DNA from: Streptoverticillium olivoreticuli subsp. olivoreticuli
GTDB lineage: Bacteria > Actinomycetota > Actinomycetes > Streptomycetales > Streptomycetaceae
Reading direction: 5' to 3'
Assembly: GCF_003391135.1 (NCBI RefSeq)
Contig: NZ_CP031455.1
Location: 3,255,001 to 3,319,000 of the forward strand
DNA length: 64,000 bases
The notes beneath the pieces were generated by a model. That model worked only from the letters and a program-made list of their open reading frames with translations, had not been told where the DNA came from and made no database searches. Every line of letters begins with the position of its first letter. The first letter of the stretch is position 1. A program made the translations under genes and the position numbers. Below are positions 28,227 to 36,987 of the stretch, piece by piece.

Positions 28227-28388
28227 CGGGTCCCATCGGGAGGGGCCTCGCGGCACCACCGCGCCACCGGGGCGCGCCGGGGAGGCGGCGGAGGCAGCCG
28301 CGCCCCCGCCCCACAGGGGGCGGGGGCGCCGCGGGTGCTGGAGTGTGCGGGGGCCGGCCGGGGCGCGGCCGGCGGTCGGTCCGCGGTG

Positions 28389-28667
28389 TCAGCCGGGGAT
28401 GAGGCCGTCGTCGCTCAGCATCTCCCTGACCTCCTCGAGAGAGGCGTCGGGCGAGGGGAGGATGAGCTCGGAGGGCTCCAGCGCGTCGTCGGGCAGGGGG
28501 GTGCCGAGGCTGCGCACGGCGTCGAGCAGCGAGCCGAGGGTGCGGCGGAAGCCTTCCTCGTCACCGCTCTCCATCTCCGCGAGCAGCTCGTCGTCAAGCC
28601 TGTTCAGCTCGGTGAAGTGGCTGTCGGCCAGCTTCACCTGTCCTTCCCCCATGATCCGCACGATCAT
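28389..28667 (-). CDS. PspA-associated protein PspAA
   Basis: 92 residues: MIVRIMGEGQVKLADSHF at the N-terminus and two amphipathic acidic helices, typical of the PspAA domain found beside actinobacterial PspA genes. The ATG at 28667 has GGGAG upstream. It lies 52 nt after the PspA gene and is probably co-transcribed. It likely modulates PspA in membrane-stress response. Confidence 0.85.
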   Translation of the reverse strand: MIVRIMGEGQVKLADSHFTELNRLDDELLAEMESGDEEGFRRTLGSLLDAVRSLGTPLPDDALEPSELILPSPDASLEEVREMLSDDGLIPG

Positions 28668-28719
28668 GACGGTCTCCCTCGGTCCGGTGCCTGCTGGCTC
28701 ACTGCCGATCACTACCCGG

Positions 28720-29517
28720 TCACTGCTTGTCGAAGCGCGGCCGGTCCTGCGGCTGCGCCTGGTGCGCCTGCCCGCCCGTGCCGCCCTCGATGGCCTGCTG
28801 CGTGCCGCTGGTGCCACCCGCGAGCTCGGCCTTCATCCGCTGGAGCTCCAGCTCCACGTCCGAGCCGCCGGAGAGGCGGTCCAGCTCGGCGGTGATGTCG
28901 TCCTTGGCGGTGCCGGTGGGGTCGTCGAGGGCTCCGGAGGCGAGCAGCTCGTCGATGGCGCCGGCGCGGGCCTGCATCTGCTGCGTCTTGTCCTCGGCCC
29001 GCTGGATGGCCATGCCGACGTCGCCCATCTCCTCGGAGATGCCGGAGAAGGCCTCGCCGATGCGGGTCTGGGCCTGGGCGGCGGTGTAGGTGGCCTTGAT
29101 GGTCTCCTTCTTGGTGCGGAAGGCGTCGACCTTGGCCTGGAGTCGCTGCGCGGCGAGCGTCAGCTTCTCCTCCTCGCCCTGGAGCGTGGTGTGCTGCGTC
29201 TCCAGGTCGCTGACCTGCTGCTGCAGCGCGGCACGGCGGGAGAGCGCCTCACGCGCCAGGTCCTCGCGGCCGAGGGCGAGCGCCTTGCGGCCCTGGTCCT
29301 CCAGCTTCGTGGACTGGCCCTGGAGCTGGTTGAGCTGGAGCTCCAGGCGCTTGCGGGAGGTGGCGACGTCGGCCACTCCGCGGCGCACCTTCTGCAGCAG
29401 CTCGAGCTGCTTCTGGTACGAGTAGTCGAGGGTCTCGCGCGGGTCCTCGGCCCGGTCCAGGGCCTTGTTGGCCTTCGCGCGGAAAATCATTCCCATACGC
29501 TTCATGACACCGCTCAT
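28720..29517 (-). CDS. PspA/IM30 family membrane-stress protein
   Basis: 265 residues, nearly all coiled coil (about 25-190), in the PspA/Vipp1 (ESCRT-III-like) family. The N-terminal amphipathic helix MKRMGMIFRAKANKALDRAEDP is the membrane-binding element. It has a Gln/Gly-rich C-terminal tail. The ATG at 29517 is used; a second ATG four codons later is also possible. The PspAA gene follows. Confidence 0.93.
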   Translation of the reverse strand: MSGVMKRMGMIFRAKANKALDRAEDPRETLDYSYQKQLELLQKVRRGVADVATSRKRLELQLNQLQGQSTKLEDQGRKALALGREDLAREALSRRAALQQQVSDLETQHTTLQGEEEKLTLAAQRLQAKVDAFRTKKETIKATYTAAQAQTRIGEAFSGISEEMGDVGMAIQRAEDKTQQMQARAGAIDELLASGALDDPTGTAKDDITAELDRLSGGSDVELELQRMKAELAGGTSGTQQAIEGGTGGQAHQAQPQDRPRFDKQ

Positions 29518-29798
29518 GGGCCTCGGGCGCCCCCTTCTGACGGACTACGAACTCCAGCACATCTTTCAGAACCCACAGTACGGGGCCTGCTTCCATTACC
29601 GCACTGTTCGGGCCCCGATGCGCTCCTCCTCCAGGACGATCAGCAGATCACCCTTCTCCGGCGCAAGGAGTACGGGGACACCGGGGAACCGGGGGGTGCG
29701 CCGCACCCCGCTCCCGTACGGTGAACGCGCCGCCGTTGCCGGATCGTTCCCCCGTGCGGCTGGGGGCCCGCCGCCCGCACCCCGTACCCTTGGGTTTC

Positions 29799-30401
29799 GT
29801 GTTCCGAAGCCGTTCCACTTCCAAGGATGAGCAGGCCGCAGCCGCCAAGGCGACCGCGGACCGGTCTCAGCAGCCCCGTGACCCGCAGGCCCCGAAGGGC
29901 CGCCCGACCCCCAAGCGCAGCGAGGCCTCCTCGCAGCGCCGCAGTCTGGCCAGCACGCCGACCAACCGCAAGGACGCCTCCAAGCGCGCCCGCGAGGCCC
30001 GTCGCGTGGACCTGGCCAAGCAGCGCGAGGCCCTCGCCAACGGGGACGAGCGATACCTGCCGGCCCGCGACAAGGGCCCGATCCGCCGCTTCGCGCGCGA
30101 CTTCGTGGACGCGCGGTATTCGGTGGCGGAGTTCTTCCTCCCCCTCGCCGTGGTCATCCTCGTCCTGAGCATGATCAACCGCGGCTCCTTCCAGGCGTAC
30201 GTGCTGCTCGCGTGGATGGTCGTCATCGCCCTGATCGTCATCAACTCCGTGATCACGGGCATCACCCTCAAGCGCGCCCTCAAGCAGCGCTTCCCGAGCG
30301 AGAACCTGCGCGGCGCGGTGCCCTACGGCCTGATGCGCACGCTCCAGATCCGCCGGCTGCGACTGCCCAAGCCCATGGTCAAGCGCGGGGAAAAGCCCTG
30401 A
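29799..30401 (+). CDS. DUF3043 family membrane protein
   Basis: 200 residues. The first 100 are strongly basic (Lys/Arg/Ala), then two membrane helices (about 115-137 and 143-162) and a basic tail, as in actinobacterial DUF3043 proteins. TACCCT (29785-29790) lies 8 nt before the GTG at 29799 with no ribosome site, pointing to a leaderless mRNA. Divergent from pspA. Function unknown. Confidence 0.85.
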   Translation: MFRSRSTSKDEQAAAAKATADRSQQPRDPQAPKGRPTPKRSEASSQRRSLASTPTNRKDASKRAREARRVDLAKQREALANGDERYLPARDKGPIRRFARDFVDARYSVAEFFLPLAVVILVLSMINRGSFQAYVLLAWMVVIALIVINSVITGITLKRALKQRFPSENLRGAVPYGLMRTLQIRRLRLPKPMVKRGEKP

Positions 30402-31201
30402 CCGGTGCCGCCCTCGCGGCCGGTTTCGGCGGTGGCGCCGACGCCTGGCTACGAGGGCTCGGGGGGGTACGGAACACCGTCCGCCAGGAGCTGGTGGCGC
30501 GCCAGCTCGACGAGCAGATAGCGGCCCGCTTCCCGGTGGGCCGCCGGCTGCGCGTCCTCGACGTCGGCCTCGGCCAGGGCACCCAGGCGCTGCGGCTGGC
30601 CCGCGCCGGTCACGAGGTGACCGGCCTGGAGTCCGACCCGCGGATGGTGGCCGCCGTCCGCCACTCGCTGACCACGGAGCCCGAGGGCATCCAGGAGCGG
30701 GTGCGGATCATCGAGGGCGACGGCCGGGACGCCGGCGCGCACTTCCTGCCCGGCGCCTTCGACGTCGTCCTGTGCCACGGCGTCCTGATGTACGTGCCGG
30801 AGCCGGACCCGATGCTCGCCGGGCTGGCCCGGGTGCTCGCGCCCGGCGGCCTGCTGTCCCTGGTCGTGCGGAACGCCGACGCGCTGGCGATGCGGCCCGG
30901 TCTGGCCGGTGACTGGGAGACCGCGCTGGCGGCCTTCGACTCGCCCGCCTACACCAACCGCATCGGCCTCGACGTGCGCGCGGACCGGCTGGAGAACCTG
31001 ACCGCGACCCTCGCGGGCATCGGGGCGCCGCTCCACGCGTGGTACGGCGTGCGGGTGTTCACCGACCAGGCGGGCGACGCGGACGGGCCGCCGTCCGGCG
31101 CGGAACTCCACCGGCTGCTGACGGCGGAGGACCGGGCGGGCCGGACCGACCCCTACCGGGCGGTCGCGGCGCTGCTCCACCTCTGCGGCGTGCGGGGCTG
31201 A
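30398..31201 (+). CDS. Class I SAM-dependent methyltransferase
   Basis: About 267 residues. SAM-binding motif I is LRVLDVGLGQGTQALRLA, motif post-I has GLESDP, and motif IV is FDVVLCHGVLMYV followed by LLSLVVRN. The reading frame overlaps the end of the DUF3043 gene. No ATG or GTG is well placed; the CTG at 30398 overlaps that gene's stop (CTGA), so coupled initiation at CTG is the best guess. Substrate unknown; the fold resembles CmoA/UbiE enzymes. Confidence 0.78.
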   Translation: MTGAALAAGFGGGADAWLRGLGGVRNTVRQELVARQLDEQIAARFPVGRRLRVLDVGLGQGTQALRLARAGHEVTGLESDPRMVAAVRHSLTTEPEGIQERVRIIEGDGRDAGAHFLPGAFDVVLCHGVLMYVPEPDPMLAGLARVLAPGGLLSLVVRNADALAMRPGLAGDWETALAAFDSPAYTNRIGLDVRADRLENLTATLAGIGAPLHAWYGVRVFTDQAGDADGPPSGAELHRLLTAEDRAGRTDPYRAVAALLHLCGVRG

Positions 31202-31230
31202 GACCCCCGGCCGGCACGCCGCTCTCCGCC

Positions 31231-31319
31231 CCGCCGTTCCCGCGCGGGGCGGAAGGCCCTTCCGGGCACCGCTGACTGTTCATCGGTGCCCGCCGTTCCC
31301 GCGCGCGGGGCGGAAGGCC
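31231..31319. repeat. Direct repeat pair flanking a terminator hairpin
   Basis: CCGCCGTTCCCGCGC-GGGGCGGAAGGCC occurs at 31231-31258 and again, with two extra bases, at 31290-31319. Between them is an 8-bp inverted repeat (31264-31271 with 31284-31291) that probably terminates the methyltransferase transcript. Confidence 0.7.
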
Positions 31320-31372
31320 ACCGATGCCTCACCGGCCGGGACAGGCGGCGGCACGGACGTGATACTCCGGAT

Positions 31373-32443
31373 ATGGACGGTTCACGTGCCCGCAGCCTGA
31401 TCGTCACGGTCTGCGCCGCTGTTCTCCTCGGCGGGTGCTCCGGCGTGCACCACTCGGCCGCCCCGGCCCCTTCGACCGGATCCACCGCTTCCACCGGCTC
31501 CCCCGTGGCCGCCGGGTCCGCCGGGGACCTCCAGGCCGCGTACGAGAAGGTCGTCAAGGACGTCCTGCCCTCCGTCGTGCAGATCACCACCGGCGAGGGC
31601 CTCGGCTCCGGCGTCGTCTACGACGACAAGGGGCACGTCGTCACCAACGCGCACGTCGTCGGCGACGCCACCGCCTTCAAGGTCACCCTGGCCACCGGCG
31701 GCGACGCCGTCGGCGCGCGGCTCGTGTCGAGCTACCCCGACCAGGACCTCGCCGTCGTCCAGCTCGACAGCGTGCCCAAGAACCTCAAGCCCGCCACGCT
31801 CGGCGACTCCGCCAAGGTCGAGGTCGGCCAGATCGTGCTGGCCATGGGCAATCCGCTGGGCCTGTCCAGCAGCGTCACCCAGGGCATCGTCTCGGCCGTG
31901 GGCCGTACGGTCAGCGAGGGCCGCAGCGGCGGAGGCACCGGCGCGACCATCGCCAACATGGTGCAGACGTCGGCGGCCATCAACCCCGGCAACAGCGGCG
32001 GCGCCCTCGTCAACCTCGCCGGTCAGGTCATCGGCATCCCGACGCTCGCGGCCACCGACCCGGAGCTGGGACAGGGCGCCGCGCCCGGCATCGGCTTCGC
32101 GATCCCCGCCGCGACGGTGCACACCATCGCCGGTCAGATCATCAAGAGCGGCAAGGTCGTCGAATCCGGCCGCGCCGCGCTGGACATCACCGCGCGGACG
32201 ATCGTGGGCCAGGACTTCACGCCGGCCGGGGTCGCGGTGGTCTCCGTGGGGGCGGGCGGGGCCGCCGACAAAGCGGGCCTGAAGGCGGGCGACATCATCA
32301 CCCGGCTGAACAAGGACCCCATCACGACCATGCAGTCCCTGACCGTGGCGCTCGCGGGCCTCAAGCCGGGCGACCGCGCCGAGGTGACGTACGACCGGGA
32401 CGGCTCGGAGCACACGGCGACCGTGGCACTGGGCGAGATGTGA
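31373..32443 (+). CDS. HtrA-like trypsin-type serine protease lipoprotein with PDZ domain
   Basis: 356 residues. Lipobox VLLGGCSG (Cys about residue 21) and a Ser/Thr linker precede a trypsin-like domain with the triad His in VVTNAHVVG, Asp in YPDQDLAVVQ and Ser in NPGNSGGALV. The C-terminal PDZ domain (about 255-350) includes GLKAGDIITRLN. It should degrade or chaperone misfolded exported proteins at the membrane surface. GATACT lies 6 nt before the ATG at 31373, suggesting a leaderless transcript. Confidence 0.93.
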   Translation: MDGSRARSLIVTVCAAVLLGGCSGVHHSAAPAPSTGSTASTGSPVAAGSAGDLQAAYEKVVKDVLPSVVQITTGEGLGSGVVYDDKGHVVTNAHVVGDATAFKVTLATGGDAVGARLVSSYPDQDLAVVQLDSVPKNLKPATLGDSAKVEVGQIVLAMGNPLGLSSSVTQGIVSAVGRTVSEGRSGGGTGATIANMVQTSAAINPGNSGGALVNLAGQVIGIPTLAATDPELGQGAAPGIGFAIPAATVHTIAGQIIKSGKVVESGRAALDITARTIVGQDFTPAGVAVVSVGAGGAADKAGLKAGDIITRLNKDPITTMQSLTVALAGLKPGDRAEVTYDRDGSEHTATVALGEM

Positions 32444-32446
32444 GCA

Positions 32447-32477
32447 CGGCCCGGCACCCGTGACGGGTGCCGGGCCG
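32447..32477. terminator. Terminator between HtrA-like gene and convergent small gene
   Basis: 15-bp inverted repeat (32447-32461 with 32463-32477), effectively a 13-bp stem with a 5-nt loop, directly after the protease stop. Confidence 0.82.
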
Positions 32478-32497
32478 GCCCGGAGCGGGGGCCGCGG

Positions 32498-32707
32498 TCA
32501 GCTGTCCACCGCGGCGCGCAGGCTCATCCTGTAGATCTCCGTGCCGTCCTCGAACAGCGTGACCTGTTCCGCGCCCCCGTCGAGGAGCTCCTTCCAGACC
32601 TCACCGATCCAGGACTCCGCGTCGCCCTGCGTGCTGAAGTCCTCCGGCTCCACCGCGGGCGACGTCTCCGTCCCGTCGGCCTTCTCGAACCGCCACACCC
32701 ACGCCAT
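32498..32707 (-). CDS. Small conserved acidic protein
   Basis: 69 residues, begins MAWVWRFEKADGTET and ends in RAAVDS; one alpha/beta-looking domain without membrane segment. AGGAGG lies 5 nt before the ATG at 32707. Seen from memory as a widespread Streptomyces hypothetical. It is divergent from the MBL-CobU gene. No function assigned. Confidence 0.8.
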   Translation of the reverse strand: MAWVWRFEKADGTETSPAVEPEDFSTQGDAESWIGEVWKELLDGGAEQVTLFEDGTEIYRMSLRAAVDS

Positions 32708-32824
32708 GTCCGCCTCCTGGGACTCGGATACGCCGAACCGTGCAGCGCAGCCTAACGGCCCGCGCCCGACAAGAAAGGGTGAGCCCGGCGCGCCCGTGGT
32801 CCGCGGACGCGAGACGATCAGGGC

Positions 32825-34018
32825 GTGGAACTCACTCTGCTCGGCACCGGAGCCCCCGACGGGCTGCCGCGCCCCGGCTGCCCCTGCGCGTCCTGCGCCA
32901 CCGCCGTCGGCGACGACGCGCGGGCCGCGACCGCGCTGCTCGTCGACGGGGCGCTGCTCCTGGACCTCACCCCGGGCCCGGCCTTCGCGGCCGCGCGGGC
33001 GGGCCGGTCGATCGCCGGGGTACGGCAGGTGCTGCTCTCGCACCCGCACGACGGGCCGTCGGTCGAGTTCCCGGCGGGGCTGCCCGCCCCGGTGCGGGTG
33101 CCGGACGGGCGCGAGCTCTCGCTGATCAGCGGGCACCGGGTCCGGGCGATGGCCCTGGACTCCCCGGGCACCGGTTACGAGGTGACGGCCCCCGAGGGCG
33201 AGCGCCTGCTCTACCTGCCGCCGGGCGGCGCCCCGGCCGGCCCGGTCGGGGCGAAGCCGTACGACATGGTGCTGCTCGACGTCGTCGGGCGGCCCGACGC
33301 GCTCGCCCGGCTGCGCGGCGCGGGCGCGGTCGCCGCGACGACCGACGTGCTGGCCGTCCACCTCGACCACGACGTGCCGCCGGGCCGTGAGCTGCACCGG
33401 CGGCTGGCCGCCGCGGGCGCGCGGGCCGTGCCGGACGGCACGACCCTGGTCGTCGGCGACTACCACGCGGTGCCGGACCTGCCGCGCCGGACGCTGGTCC
33501 TGGGCGGTGCCAGGTCGGGCAAGTCGGTGGAGGCGGAGCGGCGGCTGGAGTCCTTCCCCGACGTGCTGTACGTGGCCACCGGCGGCACGCGGGAGGGCGA
33601 CGCCGACTGGGCGGCCCGGGTGGCCCTCCACCGCGAGCGCCGGCCGGGTTCCTGGCGCACGGCGGAGACCTGCGACCTCGTCCCCCTGCTGACCGCCGAC
33701 GGCCCTCCCCTGCTGATCGACTGCCTGTCGCTGTGGCTGACGGACGCGATGGACTCCGTCGGGGCGTGGGACGACGCGACGTGGTCGAACGGCGGCTCCG
33801 CCGCGCTCGCCGACCGGGTGGAAGCCCTGGTGGCGGCCCTGCGCGCGACGTCCCGCACGGTGGTGACCGTCAGCAACGAGGTCGGTTCGGGCGTCGTCCC
33901 CGCCACGTCCTCGGGCCGCCGTTTCCGCGACGCGCTGGGCCGCCTGAACACGGCGGTCGCCGGCGAGTGCGAGCACGTGGTGCTGGTGGTGGCGGGGCAG
34001 GCGCTCCCCCTGCGGTGA
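32825..34018 (+). CDS. cobU: Fusion of a degenerate metallo-beta-lactamase-like domain to CobU (adenosylcobinamide kinase/guanylyltransferase)
   Basis: 397 residues. Residues 1-215 resemble the PhnP branch of metallo-beta-lactamases (LTLLGTGAPDGLPRPGCPCASC) but the usual HxHxDH metal motif is reduced to SHPHDGPS. Residues 220-397 are CobU: the P-loop LVLGGARSGKS, the conserved VTVSNEVGSGVVP and a DALGRLN run. CobU phosphorylates adenosylcobinamide and attaches GMP in the late cobalamin pathway. The GTG start at 32825. CobT follows 78 nt later. Confidence 0.92.
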   Translation: MELTLLGTGAPDGLPRPGCPCASCATAVGDDARAATALLVDGALLLDLTPGPAFAAARAGRSIAGVRQVLLSHPHDGPSVEFPAGLPAPVRVPDGRELSLISGHRVRAMALDSPGTGYEVTAPEGERLLYLPPGGAPAGPVGAKPYDMVLLDVVGRPDALARLRGAGAVAATTDVLAVHLDHDVPPGRELHRRLAAAGARAVPDGTTLVVGDYHAVPDLPRRTLVLGGARSGKSVEAERRLESFPDVLYVATGGTREGDADWAARVALHRERRPGSWRTAETCDLVPLLTADGPPLLIDCLSLWLTDAMDSVGAWDDATWSNGGSAALADRVEALVAALRATSRTVVTVSNEVGSGVVPATSSGRRFRDALGRLNTAVAGECEHVVLVVAGQALPLR

Positions 34019-34096
34019 CCCCGGCGCCGGCGGGCCCGGCGATGCCGGCCGACCGGAGCAGGGATACCCCTCGCCCTCACGGGTAGTGTTGCGCGG

Positions 34097-35143
34097 ATGA
34101 GCGGTCTGAATCTTGATGACTTCGCCACCCTGATCGAGCGCCCCGACCCCGGCGTCCGCAGGGACGCCGAAGCGCGGCGGGAGCGCATGACGCCCCGCCC
34201 GGGTGCCCTGGGACGGCTGGACGAGCTCGGCGAGTGGCTCGCCGCGGCGCAGGGCTCCGTACCGGTCAAGCCGGTCGAGCAGGTCACGGCGCTGCTGTTC
34301 GCGGGCGACCACGGCGTCGCGGAGCTGGGTGTCTCGGCGGGCCCCGAGGGCGGTGCGCACGAGCTCGTACGGGCGACCCTGGACGGGCGGAACACCGCCG
34401 CGATCCTGGCGCGGCGGGCGGGCGCGCGGCTGCGCGTCGTCGACATGTCCGTGGACTGCGATCCGGACGGACTGCCCGAGGACGTCACGCGGCACCGTGT
34501 GCGCCGCGGCTCGGGCCGGATCGACGTCGAGGACGCGCTGACCGCCGAGGAGGCCGAGGCCGCGTTCCGCGCCGGGATGGCGATCGCCGACGAGGAGGCC
34601 GACTCGGGCACGGACCTGGTGGTCCTGGGCGACCTCAGCGTGGGCGGCACCACCGCGGCGGGCACCCTGATCGGCGCGCTGTGCGGCACGGACGCCTCCG
34701 TGGTCACCGGCCGGGGCGGCGCGGGCATCGACGACCTGGCGTGGATGCGCAAGTGCGCGGCGATCCGGGACGCGCTGCGCCGGGCCCGTCCGGTGCTGGG
34801 CGACCAGCTCGAGCTGCTGGCCGCGGTCGGCGGTGCCGACCTCACCGCGGCCACGGGTTTCCTGCTGCAGAGCGCGGTGCGCCGGACGCCGGTCATCCTC
34901 GACGGAGTGGTCTCGGCGGCGTGCGCGCTCGTGGCGCAGCGGGTGGCGTTCCGCGCGCCCGACTGGTGGCTGGCCGGGCAGTCGAGCGGCGATCCGGCCC
35001 AGGCGAAGGCGCTCGACAGGATGGCTCTCAACCCTTTGCTCGATCATGGCGTCACAGTGGGCGAGGGGACAGGAGCCCTGCTCGCCCTGCCACTGGTGCA
35101 GGCGGCCGCGGCCCTGGCGGCCGAACTCCCGGAGCGTGACTGA
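34097..35143 (+). CDS. cobT: Nicotinate-nucleotide-dimethylbenzimidazole phosphoribosyltransferase
   Basis: 348 residues. Activates the lower ligand dimethylbenzimidazole to alpha-ribazole phosphate for cobalamin. Motifs: TPRPGALGRLDELG, LFAGDHGVAELGVS, GDLSVGGTTAAG, and near the C-terminus MALNPLLDHGVTVGEGTGA, which includes the catalytic Glu. TAGTGT lies 7 nt before the ATG at 34097 with no ribosome site, which suggests its own leaderless promoter although it follows cobU. Confidence 0.96.
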   Translation: MSGLNLDDFATLIERPDPGVRRDAEARRERMTPRPGALGRLDELGEWLAAAQGSVPVKPVEQVTALLFAGDHGVAELGVSAGPEGGAHELVRATLDGRNTAAILARRAGARLRVVDMSVDCDPDGLPEDVTRHRVRRGSGRIDVEDALTAEEAEAAFRAGMAIADEEADSGTDLVVLGDLSVGGTTAAGTLIGALCGTDASVVTGRGGAGIDDLAWMRKCAAIRDALRRARPVLGDQLELLAAVGGADLTAATGFLLQSAVRRTPVILDGVVSAACALVAQRVAFRAPDWWLAGQSSGDPAQAKALDRMALNPLLDHGVTVGEGTGALLALPLVQAAAALAAELPERD

Positions 35144-35217
35144 CAGGCCCCTGTGCCCCGGGGGTCCGTCGAACGCCGGCAGTTCACCGCAGAAGGTGCC
35201 CCATATGCTCACTTTTC

Positions 35218-36987
35218 ATGGGAGAAGCTCGCTTGACTCCGGATGAAGGAACGCCGACCGCCGGCACCTGGCCGCGGCGTTCCGCCGCTTTCGCCGTGTG
35301 GTACCTGCGCGTTGTCACGTTCGTCAATCTGCTCAGCGCGGTGTGGGTGTCGTTCGGCGCGGACATCCGGCGGCACAACGTCGACGAGTTCTTCACCCCC
35401 TATCTGCTGACGGCGGGCTTCGCGTCGGCGCTGTGGTCGTTCGTCATGGCGGTCACCCTGCGCCGGCGCAAGCGCGCCTCGTGGATCCTCAATCTGGTGC
35501 TGTCCGGGCTGTTCCTGGTGTTCATGGCGCTGCTCATGACCGACGGGCAGTTCAACCGGCACGGCCTGAACTGGTTCTCGCTGGTGATGACCGGTCTCTT
35601 CGTGGCCGCGCTGATCACCGGCCGCCGCGAGTTCTACGCCAAGGGCGACCGCTCCAACCCCAGGCTCGCCTCGCTCGTCGCGGCGGGCGGCCTGCTCGTC
35701 ACCTCGCTGACCGCCGCGCTGCTGGTGACGGCGACCAACGAGGCCACCGACGCGTACCGCTCCACCTTCTGGGACCGCTGGCTGTACGGCTTCATGCGGC
35801 TGATCTCGATCTCCGTGGACGAGGAGCGCTATCCGGGCGTCTCCACGCCCAGCTGGGTGAACGTCTTCATCAACGTCATGAGCACGGCCCTGCTGCTGCT
35901 CGTGGTGTACGCGGCCTTCCGCGCCCGGCGGGCCACCGACCCGCTCACCGAGGGGGACGAGGAGCGGCTGCGCGCCCTGCTCGCCAGGCACGGCGACCGG
36001 GACTCGCTCGGCTATTTCGCGCTGCGCCGCGAGAAGAGCGTCATCTGGTCGCCCAGCGGCAAGGCGGCGGTGACCTACCGCGTGCTCGGCGGGGTCTCGC
36101 TGGCCTCCGGCGACCCCATCGGCGACCCCGAGGCCTGGCCCGGCGCCATCGAGCCGTGGCTGGCCGAGGCCCGCGAGCACGGCTGGGTGCCGGCCGTGAT
36201 GGGCGCGGGCGAGGAGGCCGGGACCATCTACGCCCGGCACGGCCTGGACGCCCTGGAGATCGGCGACGAGGCCATCGTGGAGACCGCCGAGTTCACCCTC
36301 GACGGGCGCGCGATGCGGACCGTGCGCCAGGCCTACAACCGGGTGAAGCGCGCCGGTTACACGGTCACCGTCCGGCGCCACGAGGACATCCCCGAGGCGG
36401 AGATGGCCGAGCTGCTGCGGCGCGCCGACGACTGGCGCGACGGGGCGACCGAGCGCGGCTTCTCGATGGCGCTCGGCCGGCTGGGCGACCCGGGCGACGG
36501 CCGCTGCGTGATGCTGGAGTGCCACGACGGCGAGGGCGAGCTGCGGGCGCTGCTGAGCTTTGTGCCGTGGGGCCCCAAGGGCCTGTCCCTGGACCTGATG
36601 CGCCGCGACCGGGACTCCGAGAACGGCCTGATGGAGTTCATGGTCATCGAGCTGCTCCAGCAGGCCAAGGGGCTCGGCATCACCCAGGTGTCGCTGAACT
36701 TCGCGATGTTCCGGTCCGTCTTCGAGCGGGGCTCCCGGCTGGGCGCGGGCCCGGTGCTGCGCATCTGGCGCTCGCTGCTGAGCTTCTTCTCCCGCTGGTG
36801 GCAGATCGAGTCGCTCTACCGAGCAAATGCGAAATACCGCCCCATCTGGGAACCTCGTTTCATGCTGTTCGAAAAGAGCAGCGATCTGCTGCGGATCGGG
36901 ATCGCGAGCGCCCGGGCCGAGGGCTTCCTGGAGGCCCCGGGGCTGCCCAAGTGGCTCAACCGCAAGCATCTGGAGAGCCCGCGATGA
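35218..36987 (+). CDS. MprF-like membrane protein with C-terminal aminoacyl-phosphatidylglycerol synthase (DUF2156) domain
   Basis: 589 residues. About six membrane helices in the first 240 residues, fewer than the flippase of classic MprF, and a cytosolic GNAT-like DUF2156 domain (about 250-575) with WSPSGKAAVTYRVLGGVSLASGDPIGD and LSLDLMRRD. By family it transfers lysine or another amino acid from tRNA to phosphatidylglycerol and alters surface charge. The ATG at 35218 starts the product. The next gene overlaps its stop by 4 nt. Confidence 0.88.
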   Translation: MGEARLTPDEGTPTAGTWPRRSAAFAVWYLRVVTFVNLLSAVWVSFGADIRRHNVDEFFTPYLLTAGFASALWSFVMAVTLRRRKRASWILNLVLSGLFLVFMALLMTDGQFNRHGLNWFSLVMTGLFVAALITGRREFYAKGDRSNPRLASLVAAGGLLVTSLTAALLVTATNEATDAYRSTFWDRWLYGFMRLISISVDEERYPGVSTPSWVNVFINVMSTALLLLVVYAAFRARRATDPLTEGDEERLRALLARHGDRDSLGYFALRREKSVIWSPSGKAAVTYRVLGGVSLASGDPIGDPEAWPGAIEPWLAEAREHGWVPAVMGAGEEAGTIYARHGLDALEIGDEAIVETAEFTLDGRAMRTVRQAYNRVKRAGYTVTVRRHEDIPEAEMAELLRRADDWRDGATERGFSMALGRLGDPGDGRCVMLECHDGEGELRALLSFVPWGPKGLSLDLMRRDRDSENGLMEFMVIELLQQAKGLGITQVSLNFAMFRSVFERGSRLGAGPVLRIWRSLLSFFSRWWQIESLYRANAKYRPIWEPRFMLFEKSSDLLRIGIASARAEGFLEAPGLPKWLNRKHLESPR

